From positions 35,464,001 to 35,528,000 of the forward strand of contig CM114272.1 of NCBI GenBank assembly GCA_050084515.1: 64,000 nucleotides of DNA, in the 5' to 3' direction. The stretch is from Blasia pusilla. Taxonomy: Eukaryota > Marchantiophyta > Marchantiopsida > Blasiales. The notes under the pieces are model-generated. The model was not told the origin of the DNA, ran no database searches, and saw only the letters and a program-made list of their open reading frames with translations. Positions within the stretch are counted from its first letter, which is position 1. Each line of letters begins with the position of its first letter. The translations under genes were made by a program, and so were the position numbers. Below are positions 56,763 to 64,000 of the stretch, piece by piece.

Positions 56763-57470
56763 ATGGCTGAATCCGAAATGCTGACTCTGTTCACGACGAA
56801 TTACAGTCCAGTCTGTAACAAAGTGGAGATCGTGCTTCGCGAGAAGCAAATACCTTACACGCGTGTGGAAGTAGATTTAACGAACAAACCTCAGGAACTT
56901 CTAGACGCCAATCCCATTTACAAGAAAGTCCCAACCATCATTCACAATGGCAAAGGCATCCCCGAATCCGCTGTCATTCTGGAGTACTTAGAGGAAGAAT
57001 TCCCGGAACATCCCTTGCTGCCCGCCCTCGCTGATCACCATGAGCGCGCGCGTTGTCGATTTTGGATGAGCTTAATCGACCAGAATTTCATCGCGATGCT
57101 AATGTTAGCGAGAACGAAGCCAGACAGTCCCGAACGCGAAGCGGGTCAAGAAGCTGCCAAAGAGACTTTTCGAACGTTGGAGAAAGGCTTGACTGCCAGC
57201 TCTGCAGAAGGCCCTTTCTTCATGGGAGAGCAGATGACACTCGTGGACGTGGCATTTGCCCCATTTGTTTCTGCTCAGAAGGCCTTAGAGCAACTTGTCG
57301 GCATCAATTTTCCTGGAGCTGACGAATGCCCCCGAGTTCACCGCTGGATTGAAGCGCTTTCTACACATCCGAGTGTCGTTGCCAGCCTCCCGGATGTAGA
57401 GTTAATCATGGAACGCGTGCAGCGAATGATAGCCGGTGCCGCAGAGGCGGCAGCAGCTGCGCGCACTTGA
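56763..57470 (+). CDS. Tau-like glutathione S-transferase, gene 2
   Basis: Encodes 235 aa in one frame from the ATG at 56763. It is predicted to be a cytosolic glutathione-conjugating enzyme like gene 1. The N-domain has YSPVCNKVEI with Ser15 at the tau active-site position and a Cys three residues later. YKKVPT with cis-Pro57 and the ES pair (68-69) in GIPESAVILEYLEEEFP follow. The C-domain begins RCRFWMSLIDQNF and has the N-capping box TLVD in MTLVDVAFAPF. It ends in an Ala-rich tail (AGAAEAAAAA). Identity to gene 1 is moderate, so the pair is an old duplication. They face opposite directions and are separated by transposon-rich DNA. The nearby Cys18 leaves some chance of thiol-transferase-like chemistry. 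Confidence 0.93.
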   Translation: MAESEMLTLFTTNYSPVCNKVEIVLREKQIPYTRVEVDLTNKPQELLDANPIYKKVPTIIHNGKGIPESAVILEYLEEEFPEHPLLPALADHHERARCRFWMSLIDQNFIAMLMLARTKPDSPEREAGQEAAKETFRTLEKGLTASSAEGPFFMGEQMTLVDVAFAPFVSAQKALEQLVGINFPGADECPRVHRWIEALSTHPSVVASLPDVELIMERVQRMIAGAAEAAAAART

Positions 57471-57850
57471 TTGCCGCTACAAGCACATTAAATATCCGCA
57501 ACTCTCGCCCATGAAGATAAAATTTTCTATCGCCGCATCTCTCTATCAACTTCCTCGTCTTCACAAAGGAAATCCTACAACAGCAAAGCACTTTTGCCTG
57601 CGCGCATCCACCGAGAATCACCGCACCTCAGCTATATGTGTGAAGACTCGACACTCCCAAAGGCTCGAGTGCCCTCGGATCATGGACAGAGCATGAATCG
57701 CAGAGGATCCATGGAACGTACCAAAACAGGAGAAAAATCGACTAGATCTCGTAATGACACTTCCATATCCAGTTATCATTAGGAGCCGCATCAATGATCG
57801 CAACCTCAGGTTTCTACCCGCGTGTTTCTCATTACTTACGACAGTATTGT
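57471..57850 (+). other. 3' UTR of GST gene 2
   Basis: Non-coding stretch between the stop codon and the polyadenylation hexamer. Small frames here carry no domain. Confidence 0.5.
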
Positions 57851-57856
57851 AATAAA
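57851..57856 (+). terminator. Polyadenylation signal candidate for GST gene 2
   Basis: AATAAA lies 380 bp beyond the stop codon, followed by GTGT. The position and context fit a plant 3' end. Confidence 0.5.
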
Positions 57857-58319
57857 GTGTACTCTTACGAAACGAAGCGAAGTTTGTTTAAAGAAAATTG
57901 GTATTGATGCTTCGCGCGTCTAAGCAGTTGTCATAGAGGTGTTTGCCAGTTTCAAAGCGGCGCTGCCAGTTGCGGAACATGTGCGAACGGCGGCGTCGCT
58001 TACGATAGTCCACCAGAATTACGTCATGGACTGTGCCCAATACAATTGTCGCATCCGAGTCACTAAGATGCATATCAGGACTCTCGTGATTCACGAGAGT
58101 CACCCACCTTTTAGTTTTCTTTGGCATGCACTTCTTTATGTCGTTCTTTCTTTCACCCGTGAACGGTATTTCACTAATGGAAAAACGCTGGAAATTTGAA
58201 ATTATAAGTAAAGTTTCATGGAGAATAAAAAAATATTTGTTAGTGAAGGATCCAACGATGCCGCATTCGAATTCAATTTCAATAACATGTGATTCTTTTT
58301 TTCCAACTATCATCAGATG
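57857..58319. other. Transition region with a palindrome and an unsupported reverse frame
   Basis: A reverse frame of 141 codons (58313-57888) starts with ATG and has a basic stretch (YRKRRRRSHMFRNWQRRFE), but no known domain. It overlaps the palindrome at 58079-58101. I regard it as unproven. Confidence 0.25.
58079..58101. repeat. Perfect 23-nt palindrome
   Basis: GACTCTCGTGA, one T, then TCACGAGAGTC: eleven perfect pairs around a single central base. It sits between the GST 3' end and the AT-rich tract. Confidence 0.85.
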
Positions 58320-60480
58320 TCAATAATAATTTTTTAAAATTAGATTTTAAAATTTTAAAATTTATTTAATTTTTAAAATGAAATCTTTTTTTAATCTTAG
58401 AAAAGTAATAAAAATTCATCTTTAAATAAAACCCATCTCCCCTAAATAGTTTCATTCCTCCATGAAAACTCAAACAATACCTATTTCTCCCTTCCCACCA
58501 AAATAACATTCACTAACCAAAATTTTAGTTAATTTTAATTAATAAAGTAATTTTCCATTTCCATTCAAATTCATTTTCTTTTCCTTAAATATCACATGAA
58601 AATTAATAGAATTATTTAAAAAAATAATCATGTTAATTACTTCAAATTTTTAATATGATTTTTATTTTTTTAAAATCTTAGAAGAATAATAACATTTCAC
58701 TATTCTTAGTAACTACAATTCTCCATTCACATTCAAATGATATCTCAATACACTAAATAATTTTATTTTTCCATAAAATTTAAACAAAATCTATTCCTAT
58801 ATAAATTTTATCTACTCCTAAATTTCAACAAAATCAAATATGAATTGAGGTAAAAATTTTAAAATTTTGGTTATTCATCATCTTTATTATATTTGATTAA
58901 TATTTAAAGTCACCCAATATAATATTAAATTAATTAGAAATTGATTAATTTATATTCCACTAAAATCTCTATTAATTTCCTTTGTTCTATTTCTACCCAT
59001 TTAATAGGACTCAAACAAAAAAAATCAAGGATGTTGCCTATTTTGTCTTATTGCCCTACTATCTTGTCGCATTGTGCATATGTGGTCGCCCATTATTATA
59101 TAGATAGAGTAGATGAATCAATAGAAAAAAGAAATTTCCACTTAAATTTATATATCTGAATAAACAAGAAATTTTCAAAAAATTTGATTAGTTTTTTCCT
59201 ATTTTAATTTATGAATAAATATTTTAAAAATATTTTCTCAACCCTATCTCTTAATAAATAAAACAAAATCACTCACTTTCATCCAAAATTTGTTTCAAAA
59301 TATTCTTTAGCAATCATAAAAAAATAAAAGAAAAAATATTAATTTTCTCATCCTTTTGAAGAAATAGTATTTAATTTCGTTTCCAAATTATTTCAAAAAA
59401 TAATAATTAAAAATACTTAATAATACATTTATTTTTAAAAAATAAAAAATAAAATGAAAATGAAATAGATTTATTATTTCTTCATAAAAAATAAATTTTG
59501 GAATTTTTATTTTTGTAAAATATAAAATTTAAATTCTTTATAAAATTACTAGAACCTTTTTCTATTTAAGTTTTGACTTCATATCGGCAAAATCAAACAA
59601 AAATTAAAAAGTTGAGAGGCTTCACACATAGTGTTCTTTGGGGGCTTTGAGGCCAGGGTTAAAAGGCTCTCAATAGTATGATATCTTCATTGGAGATCTA
59701 TATGCATAAATAATGACATAAAATATTGAAATTTTATATTACTAACAAAACATGTGGGGATTAAATGGCGTGTAAAAAGGACAATATTTATAATAATGAA
59801 TGAAACTATTTTTCTTCTTAAGTGTTCAAATACTTTTTTCATTAGAAATTAGAAAAGTGATTAAAAATACTTAGGTTCAAATCATGATTATTTTGTGTTA
59901 TCCATATCATAGTCATTTTTACTAGTAATAACTAATTTGTGATTTTAATTTTTTAATTCACATGCTATCTATGTGAAAAGAAAAAATAATTCTAAATGAA
60001 GTGGAAAATAATTTCATTAACTAATAATTCTAAGATTAACTAATGATTTAATTAATTGGTGTATTTTGGTGGAAGAATTAATTTAGGGAAGAATAAATAT
60101 TATTAAGATTTTAATTAAGGAATAGAGCTATTTTGAAGATTGCAATGTTACTACTCCTTTTAAGATTTAAGAAAGTGAAAATTATATTTAATTTTAAAAT
60201 GAAAATCTGATTATTAAAAAAATATTATTTTCGTGCGAATCACGCTAACAAGTATTAGTGGTGTGTATCCGTGCCATTGCGTTTAGTTAATGATTTAATT
60301 TATCCTGCAAGCAACCTTTCAAATCAATTTCAAATGAATCTATTGGTTAATTTTGAATGATTTTATGTGTTCGTATTATCAATAAATTTAAAATATTCAC
60401 TTTTTCATCAAATAAATTTCAAAAGAGGAGAAAAAAGTGAGAACATTCTTAGAAAGAAAGGAATAAAAAATTCTTAATGG
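58320..60480. other. Very AT-rich tract
   Basis: About 2.1 kb dominated by A and T runs, with repeated TTTTAAAATTTTAAAATTT-type words. No open frames of note and no domain are seen. Borders are fairly sharp, particularly on the left. It might be a matrix-attachment-like region or decayed transposon DNA. Confidence 0.6.
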
Positions 60481-62683
60481 AATGCAAAAAGAAAATGAAA
60501 AAAAATCAAACATAAAAATGGACTATGAACTATACGATTAATGCATCCACATGCATCAATCGTATAGATATAGATCAAGGGGCCCCATTTGACATATATT
60601 GGCTTAGAGGATAGCATTGCTGGCCATTTCGATTTGTTAGTATATATGCAATCCTCATAAGTCAAATTTCCATGCCATACAACTCTGAGAAAAAATAACA
60701 TTGGCAACGTGGTTATTCATAAAATTGTAGCGATGTAAATAAAATGGAAGTAATAGATGTACATTCCTCACTACCATTCTTAAGAATTGCAAGAAGTTAT
60801 GAGTTAATTGTGGCAAGCTTGCTACAACAAACTCATAACTCATACACTTACTCAGATTCAACACCACAAATAATAAAAATCTCCATTTGATGTTTTGTGG
60901 GTTAGCTCAATTATGGTGAACTATGGGCTAGCATATGCCCCTTGTGTGAATGCTCAGCCAAGTCTAGCAATAATAGATATGCATTACGTTTCTAAATCTC
61001 ATGGATAAGGTCTCCAAATAGACCTTACCTTCACTATTGATCTTATTGTACTTTGCACTCGTCTTATATAGGAATAGGTTTACATTGTTCATGAAATGCA
61101 GACATCACATGATTTGCTCATATTACTCCCAACAATTCCTACCTATAAGGATGAATGTGAACAAGATTTGAAAGTGTATAGTCTCCCTATAGGATCTCCT
61201 CTCACACAATTTGTGGATCCCTGTATAGATGGAAATTCCCAACCACAGCCTAAATTTTGCAAGCTCTAAGCATTTCCAATGTTGAACTTGGAGATTTTCC
61301 CATATCCATTGGTCTCCTGAAAATTTTATCTTATATGTTTATCCTCCAAAAACCTATGCATAGTGTCTAGTAGTTGCCACTCTTTCTCATTAAACCATGG
61401 TGGAACAACATCTGCTTGGAGACCTCTGAAGCCAAGAGAATGAGAGACCAGTCGAGGGGTGAGTGGAAGTCGGTAGGGGGAAAGTGGGAAGGGGGGCAGA
61501 GACCGCGCCTAGGCATCTTCGTCGTTGAGGGGTGTTGGCGTGGAGGCAAAGACGCCTAGGCGCGGTCACCACCATTCAATGCAACCCTAATGTCGATTGA
61601 CGGCAGATGCAACCTTAGTGTCGATTGACGGAAGTGGAGGGGGTGGATCTAACTGCTAGCTACATCTGGCCATTGGATTTAACCCAATCTTGATCTAGCA
61701 GTCAGTTACATCTGGCCGTTGGATTTAAATCTGGTCCAAAATCTACGACGGCGGCCGCCCACGAGAGAAGCACGGTAGGGATAGGTTCGACTACCAAACC
61801 TACCCTTAAAATTTCTTTTCTCTTTCTTCCCATTCAATTGGTTTTCGTTCGCAATTTTTTTTTAATTATTGAAAAAAATCAATACTTTTTTCTTTTTCCA
61901 CTATCTGAAATTTTTTCTACTTCTAATTTCTCTGTTTCCTTTTTTTCTCATGTCATTTTATTCATTATCTCTATTATTATGGGAAAGTGCCTTCTTAATT
62001 TGACACGTGACAATTAGATAGTAAAAAAAATTCTAACGGCAATAGAAAAAAATTTGAATTTGTGTGTGACATCCTATCGTTTCCCGACAATGGACTCCAA
62101 TGAACATTTTTTTTTCCCTACATCCACCCTGCACCTTACTAGTGTAATTTGTAAGGAAGTTACAGGATGAAATAAACATTCATAACATATATAATCTTTT
62201 CGGTGGAAAAATATTTTATCCGTGCAATGTACGGGCATCTTACCAGTGACTCCAAATAAGAAACTACCTTAGACGATCCTCTGACACGTGCAAAAGAGAA
62301 GGACATGTACGCATCTTACTCTTACCAAAGTGCAATGAGATCATTATAGAGTCGACTTGATTTGGCCTATCCATTCAACGACTTCATACACAATCATCGA
62401 CCATCTTCACGTATGGCCAATCCCGGATTGACTGACATCGCAACAATAAAGAGAACTTTAGGATATAGCATGGCACCATGGAATATTACTTGGACCATGA
62501 ATACCCCACCACACCAAAATCCCCACTCGGATGTTGACTTGGGAACACATCCGAAAAGTACTTTATTTACTCTCAAGATGCAATATGGTAGTCTTCTGAT
62601 AGACAACAATTAATGGCATCGTCAAGTACAAAGGCCGGGTAAATGACCACTTGTGCTTGCTCCTTCACAACATTTCACCTTCC
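60481..62683. other. Intergenic DNA with short repeats
   Basis: No recognisable gene. It contains the inverted repeat at 61501-61567. A short tandem duplication lies at 61581-61634 (GCAACC-TAATGTCGATTGACGG type). A TACATCTGGCC(A/G)TTGGATTT word is duplicated at 61661 and 61707. Confidence 0.35.
61501..61567. repeat. 14-bp perfect inverted repeat in a GC-rich insert
   Basis: GACCGCGCCTAGGC (61501-61514) and GCCTAGGCGCGGTC (61554-61567) are perfectly complementary with a 39-nt loop. The surroundings are locally GC-rich within AT-rich DNA. Confidence 0.85.
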
Positions 62684-62737
62684 TCAACAACTTTTATCCG
62701 ATGAAGGATTAAAAGAAACCAACCTATTGCGATGATG
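62684..62737 (+). repeat. Direct repeat copy 1 (54 bp)
   Basis: TCAACAACTTTTATCCGATG followed by AAGGATTAAAAGAAACCAAC. It is repeated at 63073-63126 with one change, flanking the dispersed repeat at 62900-63014. Confidence 0.9.
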
Positions 62738-62899
62738 AAAAAACAAAGATGCACTTCGATAAAAACGAGTGGTGGAAAACCCATCGGAAGTACAAAAGAG
62801 GGGGACTCAAAGAGTCAAAACCTGAAGGCCACAACAGGACCAGAAAAGGAAGAAGGGGGCATTCCCCCCCTAACGCATTTAAACTCACCAACAGCAGAG

Positions 62900-63014
62900 A
62901 CAATATCAGCAACAACAAGAGAGCTATGACTACTACTAAGTGGGCCTCTAGCGCCGGCGTCTCCCACAGCCTGAGCCCGCCGCAAAATCCCATTAGCCTG
63001 GGCACGCTGCAACG
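62900..63014 (-). repeat. Dispersed repeat, inverted partner of 601-711
   Basis: In reverse orientation it matches 601-711. The reverse frame reads AQANGILRRAQAVGDAGARG, a polar low-complexity text that could be part of a retroelement gag, but no motif confirms this. Confidence 0.7.
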
Positions 63015-63072
63015 CTATGGAGACCCGCTGCCTACAATACAGAATCAATGATGTGCGATCACCACAATGCCT

Positions 63073-63126
63073 TCAACAACTTTTATCCGATGAAGGATTA
63101 AAAGAAACCAACCTACTGCGATGATG
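63073..63126 (+). repeat. Direct repeat copy 2 (54 bp)
   Basis: Second copy of 62684-62737. The word GATGTGCGATCACCACAATG that precedes it also follows it, so the junction has been locally duplicated. Confidence 0.9.
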
Positions 63127-64000
63127 TGCGATCACCACAATGCCTTTGCACATGTGGACACATCCAAATTCCATCGCGAGACTAATCATGTAGTCATGAG
63201 ATGTCATTTTCTTAAGGACCTAAGACAATACAAGTGTATTTGTGTCAGACAGATAATGTGGAAGGAAACAACTTTAATAGGATGTTTCCACCTCATCAAA
63301 TAGGGCGGTTTTTGTTGACACACAAACCAGAACCAGTCTCGGTATTTCAAAAAAATAGGTCGCAACAAAAATTTGCGGCCACCTGTTCATCAAAGCCACA
63401 CGATGCGTGGAGTAATGTAGCCTCCGTCAACAAATAGTCCAAGCTTTTCCATTTATCATCCAAGTTGGACAATATAGCCTTTCGTTTATCAATTTCTTGT
63501 CGGCACATTAGTTTCTCAATCTTTTTCAACAAAAGGGGTAGTCTCAATAGTAGAGTATTTGTTATCAACAACATGAAAAAGCATATGGATCAAGCTAGTT
63601 CACATCTAGAGTCCATTTTATACACAATCGTCATAGTTGAAACTGTGAATGAAATGACACTTAGATCGGATAATTCTGCGGTGGTATGTATGTTTTAAGT
63701 GCAGGTGCTGGTAGAGGCAGATTGCATTGTAATATCGTGAATGGCAGGAAAGTAATTGTCAATGGGCATTTTGGAATATTGAAAAAAAAGGTGGATCCAG
63801 GAATTATGAAAGACTTCATGTTTATTTACGAAAAAAGATATTCTCGAAATGGAAACCTTTTCTGGTATTTCAAGGACAATTCTACATGAAAATAATTCCC
63901 ATTCACAAACTCTTGAATAACGTCCATGTCCACTTCAAATTTGACGGGCTAGATTTCATCACATTTGATAGGAAGCCTCGGCCGGCGGAATTTGCCAGAT
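63127..64000. other. Window end, no recognised gene
   Basis: Short open frames on both strands, none with a recognisable domain. Frames at 63686-63889 and near the edge could be part of something continuing outside the window. Confidence 0.3.

Noticed and set aside
57888-58313. 141-codon reverse frame after GST gene 2
   Set aside because: It has an ATG and a basic stretch but no recognisable domain, and it crosses the palindrome. Not enough support to call a gene.
60236-60260. CGTG..CACG hairpin followed by CTAA as a Helitron end
   Set aside because: The stem is only 4 bp and no Helitron coding sequence lies upstream, so it is too weak.

Overview
This window looks like nuclear DNA of a land plant. 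It has a plant GT47 (MUR3/KATAMARI1-type) glycosyltransferase, two tau-like glutathione S-transferases, a SWIM-RING protein, a U6 snRNA-like sequence, and relics of plant Copia, Gypsy, Mutator-like (MULE) and Helitron elements. Gene density is low: about four intact protein genes in 64 kb, all readable as single uninterrupted frames. The intron-free tau-like GSTs hint at a non-seed plant (bryophyte or lycophyte), but this is inference and I cannot name the species.

Layout. 1-9.9 kb holds repeat-rich DNA with a reverse-strand Gypsy RNase H relic (3.9-4.3 kb) and a reverse-strand Copia RT/RNase H relic (4.6-5.2 kb), separated by a dispersed repeat. The intact GT47 gene is at 9.9-11.6 kb. 11.6-19.8 kb has no recognisable gene and carries several diverged repeats. 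A degraded Helitron helicase fragment (19.8-20.05 kb) lies beside GST gene 1 (reverse strand, 21.5-22.3 kb). The SWIM-RING gene occupies 26.5-27.5 kb on the reverse strand.

About 490 bp upstream of that gene's start codon begins a roughly 12.4 kb MULE (28.02-40.41 kb), bounded by an inverted pair of about 150 bp. It carries a decayed DDE/SWIM transposase on the + strand. Convergent to it, on the - strand, are a C2H2 zinc-finger gene relic and a further exon-like block. The right end holds repeated arginine-rich reading frames. This MULE is the most interesting object here: it combines a MuDR-like convergent layout with apparent cargo.

40.4-49.8 kb contains direct repeats, a U6-like pseudogene (43.8 kb) and a truncated Gypsy gag-protease (46.5-48.2 kb). 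An almost full-length but broken Helitron Rep/helicase gene fills 49.8-55.8 kb, with a strong hairpin and CTGA at about 55.94 kb that may mark its 3' end. GST gene 2 (56.8-57.5 kb, + strand) follows. The last 6 kb contains a very AT-rich tract, inverted repeats, and a repeat that is the inverted counterpart of one at 0.6 kb. The host genes show no functional link beyond the two GSTs being paralogs. Most of the structure is explained by transposon insertion and decay.
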